A stretch of 64,000 nucleotides of DNA from Mariniflexile maritimum. GTDB taxonomy: Bacteria > Bacteroidota > Bacteroidia > Flavobacteriales > Flavobacteriaceae. Shown one piece after another: positions 1-8,860 of this stretch. The stretch covers positions 558,001 to 622,000 of the forward strand of contig NZ_WRPN01000001.1 in assembly GCF_009746565.1 (NCBI RefSeq). Reading direction: 5' to 3'. The notes beneath the pieces were generated by a model. That model was not told where the DNA came from. It ran no database searches and saw only the letters and a program-made list of their open reading frames with translations. Numbering within the stretch: position 1 is the first letter of the stretch; each line of letters starts with the position of its first letter. The position numbers were made by a program, and so were the translations under genes.

Positions 1-316
1 TATTATATGAATGTGGACAGGCCGTAACGATGTGCTTAACTTGGTAAGCGTTTAACAATTCTATGTTTGAAAGGGCTTGCATTTGAAACAAAAACTCGTT
101 TCCTGCGCGTTTGGCAACATCGCCGGTTGAGCTTTCTTCGGTGCCTAATACTGCAAAATCTACCTTTGCCTTGTTTAGGATTTTCACAAATGCCCTGGTT
201 ATTTTTTTGGCCCGATCGTCATAACTTCCAGCTGCACCAACCCAGAATAATACCTCTGGTTGCCTGCCTTCTGCCATACATTCTGCCATGGTTGGCACTT
301 TAAGTAATTCACTCAT
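1..316 (-). CDS. Fe-S oxidoreductase subunit, CCG-type (3' end cut off)
   Basis: This is the N-terminal 105 residues of a gene that runs off the left edge. Translation from the ATG at 316 gives a Fe-S oxidoreductase N-terminus: a short leader, then a segment on a flavodoxin-like pattern (VLFWVGAAGSYDDRAKKI) and a second strand with AVLGTEESSTGDVAKRAGNEF. These are hallmarks of the cysteine-rich CCG-domain subunit related to HdrB/GlpC. It follows the membrane 4Fe-4S protein at 400-1713 on the same strand by about 80 bases, so the two probably form one membrane-bound electron-transfer complex of unknown substrate. The CCG cysteine motifs lie outside the window and cannot be confirmed. Confidence 0.8.
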   Translation of the reverse strand, partial: MSELLKVPTMAECMAEGRQPEVLFWVGAAGSYDDRAKKITRAFVKILNKAKVDFAVLGTEESSTGDVAKRAGNEFLFQMQALSNIELLNAYQVKHIVTACPHSYN

Positions 317-358
317 AGCGTGCTTTTGTTTGTTATTTTGTGTGCGTTAGGGATTTTG

Positions 359-376
359 TCCCGATAGCAATCGGGA
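359..376. repeat. Short palindromic hairpin (REP-like)
   Basis: A perfect 7-bp stem TCCCGAT / ATCGGGA closes on an AGCA tetraloop between two co-directional genes. Palindromes of this type are commonly scattered through flavobacterial intergenic regions. There is no T-run, so a terminator role is not supported. Confidence 0.6.
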
Positions 377-399
377 TTGGTAACGCCCAAATTATACTA

Positions 400-1713
400 T
401 TATTCGTCTTTCCAATTTAACCTATCCATTTGATTGTAAGGCCAAGGGGCACCATTGTTTTCAATGTTGGCCATCATGCTATTAAGTTCGGTAGGGGCAG
501 CACTTTGCTCCATAACCAGATAACGACGCATTTCGATGATGATTGATAACGGGTCGATGCTTATGGGGCATGCTTCTACACAGGCATTGCAGGTGGTACA
601 GGCCCAAAGCTCTTCAGGGGTAATATAATCGCCCAACAGCTGTTTACCATCGTCTTTAAATGTACCCTTGTTGGCATCGATGTTTTTCCCAACTTCTTCT
701 AATCGGTCGCGGGTATCCATCATAATTTTACGGGGCGATAGTTTTTTGCCCGTTAAATTTGCAGGACATTCGCTGGTACAACGGCCACATTCCGTACAGC
801 TGTAGGCGTTTAAAAGTTGTACCCAGGTTAAATCTTGAACGTCGCTGGCACCGAATTTTGCCGGTACATCAGGTTGCGTTCCTTCAGGTTGTGAAGCAAA
901 CGGATCGACATTGGGATCGAGCATTAATTTGACTTCATTAGTAACCGAAGCGACATTGTTTAGTTGACCTTTGGGCGCAATCTTGCCGTAATATGTGTTT
1001 GGAAACGCCAGTAAAATGTGCAGGTGTTTTGAAAAATACAGGTAATTTAAAAATACCAAAATACCGGTAATGTGCAGCCACCATGCACTTCGCTCGATAA
1101 TATGAAGTGTGTTTGCGGATAAACCTTCAAACAATGGCGCTATAAATTGACTAATTACATTGCCAGAATGGATGTTTTGAAAATGAACATCGGTAGCATT
1201 CATGATTAAAAACAGGCCCATTAAAACCATTTCAAAATACAAAATGTAATTGGCATCGTTTTTTGGCCAACTGGTCATTTCACTTTTCCAGAAACGGGCC
1301 AGTTTTATGAAATTTCTTCGCATCCAGAAAATGATAACCGATACAAAAACCAATACCGCCAACACCTCAAAAGTGCCAATTAAAAATCCGTAAACCGCTG
1401 TTGGCAAAATAGTTAAACCTATTCGATGCGTTCCAAATATTCCATCGATAATGATTTCTAAAACTTCAATATTAATAATGATAAAGCCTACATAAACAAC
1501 TAGGTGCAAAATGCCGGCAATGGGGCGACGTACCATTTTGCTCTGCCCTAAAGCTATTATTGCCATATTTTTTAAACGTTGCGATTTGTTGTCGCTTACA
1601 TTTATTGGCTGCCCCAATTGAATGTTCCGAATAAGCTTTTTTACGTTTTTTGCAAAATAACCTATGCCAATAACGAGGACTGCTAGAAAAAGGAGATTGA
1701 AAAGGTAATTCAT
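400..1713 (-). CDS. Membrane-anchored dicluster 4Fe-4S protein (HdrE/HdrC-like)
   Basis: A 437-residue integral membrane iron-sulfur protein. About five hydrophobic segments (near residues 4-20, 68-88, 112-130, 160-176 and 212-228) form a NarI/HdrE-like membrane part. The C-terminal part carries two classical 4Fe-4S motifs: Cys306-309-312-316 (CTECGRCTSECP) and Cys372-375-378-382 (CTTCNACVEACP). Such fusions pair with a CCG-type subunit, which here is the next gene downstream (1-316), to pass electrons between a quinone pool and an unknown acceptor. It starts at ATG 1713, ten bases after the MlaD-like gene, so it is probably in the same transcript. The redox partner cannot be named from sequence. 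Confidence 0.88.
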   Translation of the reverse strand: MNYLFNLLFLAVLVIGIGYFAKNVKKLIRNIQLGQPINVSDNKSQRLKNMAIIALGQSKMVRRPIAGILHLVVYVGFIIINIEVLEIIIDGIFGTHRIGLTILPTAVYGFLIGTFEVLAVLVFVSVIIFWMRRNFIKLARFWKSEMTSWPKNDANYILYFEMVLMGLFLIMNATDVHFQNIHSGNVISQFIAPLFEGLSANTLHIIERSAWWLHITGILVFLNYLYFSKHLHILLAFPNTYYGKIAPKGQLNNVASVTNEVKLMLDPNVDPFASQPEGTQPDVPAKFGASDVQDLTWVQLLNAYSCTECGRCTSECPANLTGKKLSPRKIMMDTRDRLEEVGKNIDANKGTFKDDGKQLLGDYITPEELWACTTCNACVEACPISIDPLSIIIEMRRYLVMEQSAAPTELNSMMANIENNGAPWPYNQMDRLNWKDE

Positions 1714-1723
1714 AGGATATTAA

Positions 1724-2677
1724 TTAGCCTTTATTTTTAATTTCATTGCCCTGGGCATCGTATTGTTTTGGTTTTTTTCCGAATAAAGAAAAATGCACAT
1801 AGCGTTTGGGGTTCAGCTTCATGTCCTGTAAAAGTTGTTCTAATTGTAAAGTTGCCCCTTCTAAATTATTATAAACGGCATCGTCTTTTAAAAGTTTTCC
1901 AACAGAACCTTCACCGCGCTCAACAGCTGCAAGCACCGCGTTTAGATTATCGAGGGTTTTGTGAAGCGATGCTACGGTTTCGCCCATATTGGCATCCTTT
2001 AATTGAGCGATTAAAACGGCTAGATCTTTACTGGTAGTTTTAAAGTTTTCTAAAACCTCTGCAATGTTCTTGTCGTTTTTTAAGATAACACTATTAACGG
2101 CATTTGAAGTGTTTTTAAAGGATTTTAAGGTGGTGTTCAATTCTGCAATGGTTTGTTTTAAACCTTCGGCGGAATTGTCGGTTACCAACTTGTTCAAGCT
2201 AACCATTAAAGTGTCGGTTGATTTTAAGGTAGCATCCAAATTATCGCTTATTCCAGAAAAGTTTTTGGAAAGATTGGTTACCAAACCAAATTCGACGGTA
2301 GATTTTAAAAAATCGCCCGGTTTTGCCTGTTCTCCTTCGTTACTAATAAGAATGGCCAAAGCGTTACCGCCCATTAAACCGGTTTCGTACATTTTAATGG
2401 TACTGTTTTTAGAGAATTTTAATTGCTCGCTAACGGTAAAGGACACCCTTGTTTTACCTGTATCATAATTGTAAACAATATCCTGAATTTTCCCAACGGT
2501 ATTGCCCATAACGGTAACTGGCGAGGATTTATCAAGGGCATTGTAATCGAATTCGGTATAAAATACATTGGTTGGTTCCAGTAGGTTTATGCCTTTTAGG
2601 TAATTGAACCCAAAAATAAAAAGTAACACTCCCAATACTACTAGTATGCCCGTTTTAACTTCTTTTGATATTTTCAA
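1724..2677 (-). CDS. MlaD-family (MCE domain) lipid-transport protein
   Basis: A 317-residue protein with one N-terminal membrane anchor (about residues 9-27, ending in GINLLEP) and an MCE/MlaD domain (about residues 37-115; DKSSPVTVMGNTVGKIQDI). A long helical region resembling a coiled coil follows. MlaD-type proteins form periplasmic rings that bind phospholipids for transport between inner and outer membranes. No MlaE permease or MlaF ATPase is adjacent, which is usual in Flavobacteriia. The start is TTG 2677; no ATG lies in frame just upstream. It follows the amidase gene by about 50 bases and precedes the Fe-S genes by 10, suggesting one operon. Confidence 0.88.
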   Translation of the reverse strand: MKISKEVKTGILVVLGVLLFIFGFNYLKGINLLEPTNVFYTEFDYNALDKSSPVTVMGNTVGKIQDIVYNYDTGKTRVSFTVSEQLKFSKNSTIKMYETGLMGGNALAILISNEGEQAKPGDFLKSTVEFGLVTNLSKNFSGISDNLDATLKSTDTLMVSLNKLVTDNSAEGLKQTIAELNTTLKSFKNTSNAVNSVILKNDKNIAEVLENFKTTSKDLAVLIAQLKDANMGETVASLHKTLDNLNAVLAAVERGEGSVGKLLKDDAVYNNLEGATLQLEQLLQDMKLNPKRYVHFSLFGKKPKQYDAQGNEIKNKG

Positions 2678-2728
2678 AATAATGGTTTTAGATGTACAAA
2701 TTTAAAATAAATTTAAAAAAGAAACTCT

Positions 2729-3882
2729 TTAATTGGTGGTTGTTTTTAATGCCTCGGTAATGCTTATTTTTTTTCCATCCTTAAAAGCAACTATAAAACT
2801 GGTTTTGTATCCTTTTTTCATAGCCTCCTCTTCCATCGTTCTGATGTTCTCATAATTGGTAGTATTTCCGTAGAAATATTTATACAAACCGCCTTCTTTT
2901 TCACGTGTTATGTTCCGCAAGCCCTTAAAATTATTTGGTTTGGTTTCAATGGCTTTAGCTGTGGCTGCAATTTGCACCTTAAAGGTAACGCCTTCCTTTG
3001 CGGTAACCAAATTAGGTTTATTTTCAGGAATATCGGGTAATTTCGTATTGGTTTCTTGGGCTGAAGCGGTATCGGGCACATCCTGTATTTAAAATCGCCC
3101 ACATTGCCATCCAAATTATGTTTGTATTCCAGTATGGCATTGGCTATGGAAGTTGCCATTTGCATTTGTCCGTTTGCGGAATTTAGGTAAGCTCCTTCTT
3201 CTTTGTAGGTTAAAAAGCCCACTTCTATCAAAACACTAGGCATAACGGTTTGGTGCAAAACAATAAATCCTGCTTGTTTTACGCCCCTATTGGTTCGTTT
3301 AAGTTTATTTGTGAAACTATTTTGTATGAAACTTGCCAACATGATGCTTTGATCTAAATATTCTTCTTGGCTAATTAAGATGCTCATTACAGATTCTGGG
3401 GAATTGGGGTCGAAACCACCATATTTACTTTTATAATCGCTCTCAAGAAATATTACCGAGTTTTCCTTTTTGGCAACCTCAAAATTGGTTTGGTTTCGGT
3501 GCGTACCCAACACAAACGTTTCGGTACCATGTGCTTCAGAGCGGTGGGAATTACAATGTACCGACACAAATAAATCGGCTTTGGCCTTGTTGGCAATTTG
3601 ACCTCGCATAAACAAATCGACAAACACATCGGTTTCACGTGTGTAAACAACCTTTATATTGGGGTTTCTTTCCAGTTGCTTTCCTATTTCCAATACAATT
3701 TTTAGTGCTATATCTTTTTCTTTGTAACCATTTCCTGTATTGCCCGGGTCGTGTCCGCCATGGCCAGCATCCAAAACCACCACAAATTGATGGTCTAGGG
3801 GGCTATTGTTTGCTATTGCTAATGAGGAATATGTTAATGCGACTATAAATAATACGAAAAGTGATACGCTGTTCGTTCTCAT
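2729..3882 (-). CDS. N-acetylmuramoyl-L-alanine amidase, frameshifted before its C-terminal domain
   Basis: The intact reading frame from ATG 3882 encodes a signal peptide (about residues 1-24) and a complete Amidase_3 domain. The zinc and catalytic residues are visible as His41 (DAGHGG), Glu55 (YKEKD), His109 (VSVHCNS) and Glu220 (VLIEVGF). It would cleave the peptide stem from peptidoglycan during cell separation. After Phe264-Lys265 (around 3089) the frame turns into unrelated sequence and ends at 2908. A sensible C-terminal domain of about 110 residues (VTFKVQIAATAKAI, a SPOR-like start) continues in another frame to 2729. One extra A in the AAA run near 3089 would restore a protein of about 384 residues, a normal length. 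Either the base is truly lost or it is a sequencing error. Confidence 0.85.
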
Positions 3883-4063
3883 GGGATAAATTATAGGGTT
3901 TTAATGGTTTTAATATACCTTCGGGTTTTAAGTCATTATTTAAGTTTTAAAAACATCGCGTAAAATTAAAAATTAAAAACGTGGTTTATTTAGTGTTAAC
4001 AAGCGACCCTAGTTTAATTTTAAATTTTAATTGAATAATAAATTAATCACAGAAAAATATATG

Positions 4064-4071
4064 TAATTTTG
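4064..4071 (+). promoter_or_regulatory. Candidate -7 promoter element for lptD
   Basis: TAATTTTG matches the Bacteroidota -7 consensus TAnnTTTG. No good TTTG/TTG -33 partner lies at the usual spacing, so this is suggestive only. It overlaps the most upstream possible TTG start of lptD, which argues for a downstream start. Confidence 0.35.
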
Positions 4072-6819
4072 GCTTTTCAAAAATCGAGCCATACTTTTAC
4101 AAAAATACATTTAAAAGCGTTGCACACAAACAACTTTAAAATACTTTTTGCATTTAGTTTTACAGTGTTTATTAACACGTTAAGCTTCGCACAAGACACC
4201 CCAAAACCCGATGCTGCCATTAATAAAAGCGTTAAGGACAGTATTGTTGTGAGGGCCGATAGCTTGTTGGTTTCACAAACTTCAGAAAAGGCACAGGATT
4301 CTACGCTTAAGGATTCCATAAAACCCAAAAAAGAACTTTTGGAGCATACGGTAAAATACCACGCTACCGACTACACCAAGTTTAACCAAAAAGAACATAA
4401 ACTGTACCTGCGCAACGAGGCAACCATTGATTATGGCGACATGAATATTGCTGCCGGCGATATCACCATCGATTATTCCAAAAACACGGTGTATGCCAAG
4501 GGAATAATCGATTCCATTGGTGGCTACACCCAAAAGCCCGTATTTACTCAGGGCAGTAACGTGGTTGAGCCCGACTCCATTCTGTTTAACACCAAAAGCA
4601 AAAAAGCCCTTATTTACAATTCAAAATCGGAACAGGGCGAAGGCACCATCATAGCTTCATTGACCAAAAAGGAAAACGATTCGGTTTATTTTTTAAAGAA
4701 TGCCAAATATACTACTGCCGAAAACTTAGACGATCCGGAATATTATATCAGGTTGCTAAAAGCTAAAATTGTACCCGGAAAAAAAATTGTTACCGGGGCA
4801 GCGGGCCTATATATTTACGATATACCAACACCCGTTTGGTTGCCGTTCAGTTTTTTTCCACAGTCTGAAAAACAAACTTCAGGTATTTTAATTCCCAGTT
4901 TTGGCGAACAAAACGACCGTGGTTACTTTCTACAAAACGGTGGATACTATCTTGCCATTAACGATTATGTGGATTTGGCCATTTTGGGCGATTATTACAC
5001 CAATGGCAGCTATGGGTTGCGTACCGAAAGCACCTATGCCAAGCGCTATAAGTTTCGTGGAAATTTCGGTTTTAGATATGAAAACCTGATAAACAGTGAA
5101 CGTGGTTTTCCCGATTATTCAAAATCGACTATTTACAATATCCGTTGGTCGCACAGCCAAGACGGAAAATCGAATCCCAACTCGCGGTTTTCCGCTTCGG
5201 TAAACTTAGGGAGCAGCAAATATTACCGCAATTCGGTAAACCAGATCAACTCGGGGGCCTTTTTAAATAACACCCTATCGTCGTCGGTATCATATTCAAA
5301 AACCTTCCAAACAGTACCCGAGGCGAACATTAGTTTAACGGCAACACATTCGCAAAACACCAACACCCAAGAAATAAACATGACCCTTCCAACCTTTCAG
5401 GGAAGTTTGGGCAGAATTTACCCTTTTGCATCAAAAACAGGTTCAAAAAAGGGCATCATTCAAAATATTAACTTGCAATATAGCGTGCGCGGTGAAAACA
5501 GAATCAATACCAGCGATTCCATCTTCTTCAAAAAAGAAATGTTTAACGATGCATTGGCAGGCTTTCAGCACAGTATCCCGCTTAGTACCAATTTTAAATT
5601 GTTCAAATATTTTAGCTTAAGTGCGAGTAGTAGTTTTAATGAGGTTTGGACGTTTAACACGATAAAAAAATCGTTTGATGCCACCACCCAAAAAACAATT
5701 ACCGAAGATGTAAAAGGTTTTGACGCCTTTAGAACCTACAATTTCAGTACCAGTTTAGGAACCACCATTTACGGGATGTTTAATTTTGAAAAAGAAGGCA
5801 CCGACAGAAAAATCAAGGCCATCCGACACATCATTCGCCCTTCCATAAGCTACAATATCAATCCTGCATTTGATAAATATTATGATAGTTTTGAAGTGGT
5901 AAGTGCCGACGGAGTAACTAAAAGTGAAGCAGAATACACCCGATTTGAACAAGGCATTTTTGGCAGCCCCGGCAATGCCTTTTCCAGCGCTATGGGCATT
6001 TCGGTTTCCAACAACATTGAAGCCAAGGTTCGCGATAAGGACACCACCGCTACCGAGGCCAAAAAAATCATTTTATTGAATAATTTGAATTTTAGTACCT
6101 CCTATAACTTTGCGGGCGATTCGTTGCAATGGAGCCCCGTAAGAATGAGTGGCGGCACACAAATATTCGACAATAAAATGAGCATCAATTTTGGTGCTAC
6201 CCTAGACCCCTATGCCCTAGACAACAACAATAACCGCATTGATAAATATAACATTGAAAACGGTGGAAGCCTTTTTAGATTAACCAGTGCCAATTTAACC
6301 ACCAGTTGGTCCTTATCGAGCAAAAAAGGGGGCGATAAAGAAAAAAACAAAAAGGGTATAGAGGAAAACCTACGCAGTGGCGGACGGGCCGATGATTTGT
6401 TTGGCGTTTCGGAAGACTTTGCAAACGAACAAATGAATCCGGATGATGAAGAAGAGGAAGAACAACCCAGTGAGTTTTACCATAGCAACATCCCTTGGAA
6501 CTTACGCATTGCCTACGCTCTAAATTATTCGAATAACAGGCGGGAAAACGAAATATCATCACATTCGCTCATGTTTTCGGGGGATATTAAATTATCCGAA
6601 AAATGGTCCATAGGCGCTTCTTCGGGCTACGATTTAAAAAACGCCGGCTTCACCTATACCCAATTGCGGTTTGAACGCGATTTAATGAGCTGGCGCATGA
6701 ATTTTAGTTGGGTGCCATTTAGCGATAGAAGTTCATGGAATTTCTTTATAGGTATTAAATCGAGTATCTTAAAGGATTTAAAATACGAGAAACGCAACCA
6801 GCCTGATTTACGGCTTTAA
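4069..6819 (+). CDS. lptD: LPS-assembly outer-membrane protein LptD
   Basis: A large outer-membrane beta-barrel protein that inserts lipopolysaccharide into the outer leaflet. The N-terminal part (about residues 85-250) is an OstA/LptA-like jellyroll (DYTKFNQKEHKLYLRNEATIDYGD, shown here as separate recognisable segments). It is followed by the LptD barrel, rich in aromatic and alternating strands, with a TPVWLPFSFFPQ segment typical of Bacteroidota LptD. The longest frame begins at TTG 4069 (916 residues). A TTG at 4120 gives 899 residues and a clean signal peptide (HTNNFKILFAF ... SFA, cleaved before Gln), and is preferred because a TAnnTTTG promoter element overlaps 4069. A Glu/Asp-rich stretch (DPDEEEEE-like) near 6440-6475 is a likely exposed loop. 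ridA follows, a common flavobacterial pairing. Confidence 0.9.
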   Translation: MAFQKSSHTFTKIHLKALHTNNFKILFAFSFTVFINTLSFAQDTPKPDAAINKSVKDSIVVRADSLLVSQTSEKAQDSTLKDSIKPKKELLEHTVKYHATDYTKFNQKEHKLYLRNEATIDYGDMNIAAGDITIDYSKNTVYAKGIIDSIGGYTQKPVFTQGSNVVEPDSILFNTKSKKALIYNSKSEQGEGTIIASLTKKENDSVYFLKNAKYTTAENLDDPEYYIRLLKAKIVPGKKIVTGAAGLYIYDIPTPVWLPFSFFPQSEKQTSGILIPSFGEQNDRGYFLQNGGYYLAINDYVDLAILGDYYTNGSYGLRTESTYAKRYKFRGNFGFRYENLINSERGFPDYSKSTIYNIRWSHSQDGKSNPNSRFSASVNLGSSKYYRNSVNQINSGAFLNNTLSSSVSYSKTFQTVPEANISLTATHSQNTNTQEINMTLPTFQGSLGRIYPFASKTGSKKGIIQNINLQYSVRGENRINTSDSIFFKKEMFNDALAGFQHSIPLSTNFKLFKYFSLSASSSFNEVWTFNTIKKSFDATTQKTITEDVKGFDAFRTYNFSTSLGTTIYGMFNFEKEGTDRKIKAIRHIIRPSISYNINPAFDKYYDSFEVVSADGVTKSEAEYTRFEQGIFGSPGNAFSSAMGISVSNNIEAKVRDKDTTATEAKKIILLNNLNFSTSYNFAGDSLQWSPVRMSGGTQIFDNKMSINFGATLDPYALDNNNNRIDKYNIENGGSLFRLTSANLTTSWSLSSKKGGDKEKNKKGIEENLRSGGRADDLFGVSEDFANEQMNPDDEEEEEQPSEFYHSNIPWNLRIAYALNYSNNRRENEISSHSLMFSGDIKLSEKWSIGASSGYDLKNAGFTYTQLRFERDLMSWRMNFSWVPFSDRSSWNFFIGIKSSILKDLKYEKRNQPDLRL

Positions 6820-6823
6820 GGTT

Positions 6824-6858
6824 TAGGCATTAGGCATTAGGCATGAGGCATGAGGCAT
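6824..6858 (+). repeat. Five tandem 7-bp units between lptD and ridA
   Basis: Three copies of TAGGCAT followed by two of GAGGCAT, immediately after the lptD stop codon. There is no coding role. It looks like slippage-expanded intergenic sequence. Confidence 0.8.
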
Positions 6859-6928
6859 TAGAAAATTAAGGATGCTGTTAGAATTCATCAATATGTAGTC
6901 CTGCATTCGTGACATAAAAAACTTCAAT

Positions 6929-7309
6929 ATGAAAAAAATAATAAACACACCAAGCGCCCCTGCTCCTATTGGGCCATACAATCAAGCTATTTTAAGCGGA
7001 AACACCTTATATACTTCGGGGCAAATTGCCATTAATCCTATAACGAACGCACTTGTTTTGGATAATATTTCAACGGAAACCATGCAAGTTATGCATAATT
7101 TAAAAGCGGTTTTAGAAGCTGCCAACATGACTTTTGAAAATGTGGTAAAAGCCTCAATTTTTATTAGTAACATGGATGATTTTGCCAAAATAAACGACGT
7201 TTATGGCCGCTTTTTTGAGGAGGCTAGTGCCCCAGCGCGCGAAACCGTGCAAGTAGCCCGTTTGCCCAAAAACGTACATGTTGAAATTAGCCTTATTGCA
7301 GTTAAGTAA
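6929..7309 (+). CDS. ridA: RidA family enamine/imine deaminase
   Basis: A 126-residue protein of the YjgF/YER057c/UK114 family. The whole length is the single RidA fold, starting with the typical PSAPAPIGPYNQAI segment and containing the active-site Arg in ARETVQVARLP (about residue 105) and the Glu of the C-terminal VEISLIAVK. The family hydrolyses reactive 2-aminoacrylate and related imines released by PLP enzymes such as serine/threonine dehydratases; a serine dehydratase is encoded further along this window. It starts at ATG 6929, about 110 bases after lptD, on the same strand. Confidence 0.93.
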   Translation: MKKIINTPSAPAPIGPYNQAILSGNTLYTSGQIAINPITNALVLDNISTETMQVMHNLKAVLEAANMTFENVVKASIFISNMDDFAKINDVYGRFFEEASAPARETVQVARLPKNVHVEISLIAVK

Positions 7310-7318
7310 CTGATGCTG

Positions 7319-8734
7319 TCATGGCATGTTTTTTTTTGAATAGGTCTTCAACAACGCTTTAAGTTTTGATACTTCAATGGGTTTTGCCAAAAAGTGGTTG
7401 ATTCCTGCATGTTTGGCTTTTTCAATATCGTCTTCAAAAGCACTGGCTGAAACCGCTATAATGGGGGTTTTTAACTCTAAATATTTATCGGTTTCCTTAA
7501 TGGCCATTGTGGCTTGGTAACCATCCATATCTGGCATGTAAATATCCATGAATACCATATCGAAATCCAGTATTTTGTACAGTTCAACCGCTTCCAAACC
7601 ATTTTTTGCAAAGGTGCAATCGGCACCTTGTTGTTCCAGTAAAAATTTAATTACCTTTTGGTTCATTCTATTGTCCTCGGCCACCAAAACGTTAAACTTA
7701 TCGAGCAAAACAGGTTTTAAATTTACTTTTTCAGCTTGAATGTTTAGGGTTTTCTTGAGCTGTAAGGTAAAATAAAAGGTAGAGCCTTCGTTTTCCTTAC
7801 TTTCCAATTTAAGCTCGCCACCCATTAGCTTTACAAGTTGGTGCGAAATGGAAAGCCCCATGCCACCGCCTCTAAAGTCTTTTATAAAAGAAGTGGTTTC
7901 ACTATTTTTCGAGTCGTCAAAAATTTGTTTCACCTCGTGAGGGCGCAGGCCAATGCCCGTATCCTTGATGTAGAAGGTTACCATTTGGTAATCGTCGATA
8001 TTAACGGTTTGGTCGATTATAATGGAAATTTTTCCTGCATTGGTGAACTTTATGGCGTTGTTTATTAAATTTATAAGCACCTGTTGAATTCGCACCGAAT
8101 CGCCCAAAAGTGAAAATTTTTGTTTGTCGTTCTCCAAAAATCGGTATTCAAACTGCAAGCCTTTTTCCCAGGCTTGGTATTCAAAAACCTTAAAAAGATG
8201 CGACAAATCTGCTTTCAGATCAATTGCCAATAAGTTTAACACCGCACCGCCCGTTTCAACATCGGTATTATTGGTAACCATATTTACAAGTTGCAACAAA
8301 TGCTGTGAGGAATATTCGGCAATTTCTACCTGCGCAGTTTGGTCGGCGTCCAATTCGGTTTGTTTCAGCATGTTCAGCATCCCAATTACCGTATTGAGCG
8401 GAGTGCGGATTTCGTAGCTCATATTTGCCAAATACACCGATTTGTAATCGGTAAGCTTGTTGGCTTCTTCCAAATCTAGCTTCAACTCCTCTATCCGTGT
8501 TCTTAAATGCGATTTTACAACATCGTTCTTTAACTGGTTCTTAAAAAAATATTGCAAGACCAAAATTTGCACAATGGCAAATGCAAACAAAAACACAATT
8601 AAACTGCTAGGGCTTAGTTTGTTTTTAAGGAAAAAAAAGCCCAACAACAAAACAAAAAATATAGACGCTAAAATAATTGCCGATAATAGCTTTTTGGTTT
8701 TAATGGATTTTAGAAACTGCAGATAAAATCTCAT
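7319..8734 (-). CDS. Hybrid sensor histidine kinase/response regulator with Tyr at the H-box
   Basis: A 471-residue membrane protein: two N-terminal membrane helices (about residues 18-36 and 44-63) with almost no periplasmic loop, a coiled-coil linker, a HisKA-like dimerisation domain (about 98-165), a HATPase_c domain (about 205-328) and a receiver domain (about 346-465). The ATP site looks intact: N-box QVLINLINNAIKFT, G1 DTGIG, G2 GGGMGLS. The receiver keeps Glu353/Asp354, phosphoacceptor Asp397 (FMDIYMPDMDG) and Lys451. The H-box reads LANMSYEIRTPLN, with Tyr107 (codon TAC) where the phosphoacceptor His normally stands. It may be a pseudokinase, a phosphatase, or signal through its receiver only. 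It converges on ridA with a 9-base gap. Confidence 0.92.
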   Translation of the reverse strand: MRFYLQFLKSIKTKKLLSAIILASIFFVLLLGFFFLKNKLSPSSLIVFLFAFAIVQILVLQYFFKNQLKNDVVKSHLRTRIEELKLDLEEANKLTDYKSVYLANMSYEIRTPLNTVIGMLNMLKQTELDADQTAQVEIAEYSSQHLLQLVNMVTNNTDVETGGAVLNLLAIDLKADLSHLFKVFEYQAWEKGLQFEYRFLENDKQKFSLLGDSVRIQQVLINLINNAIKFTNAGKISIIIDQTVNIDDYQMVTFYIKDTGIGLRPHEVKQIFDDSKNSETTSFIKDFRGGGMGLSISHQLVKLMGGELKLESKENEGSTFYFTLQLKKTLNIQAEKVNLKPVLLDKFNVLVAEDNRMNQKVIKFLLEQQGADCTFAKNGLEAVELYKILDFDMVFMDIYMPDMDGYQATMAIKETDKYLELKTPIIAVSASAFEDDIEKAKHAGINHFLAKPIEVSKLKALLKTYSKKNMP

Positions 8735-8860
8735 GGATTTGGAACGGTTTTATAACAAACATATTTATAAATATAATAATTAACCTTTATAATGTGTTTT
8801 GTTTTTATAACTTTATCATATAAAAAATACGCCTACAAAGTAACGATAAATTAATAAGGC

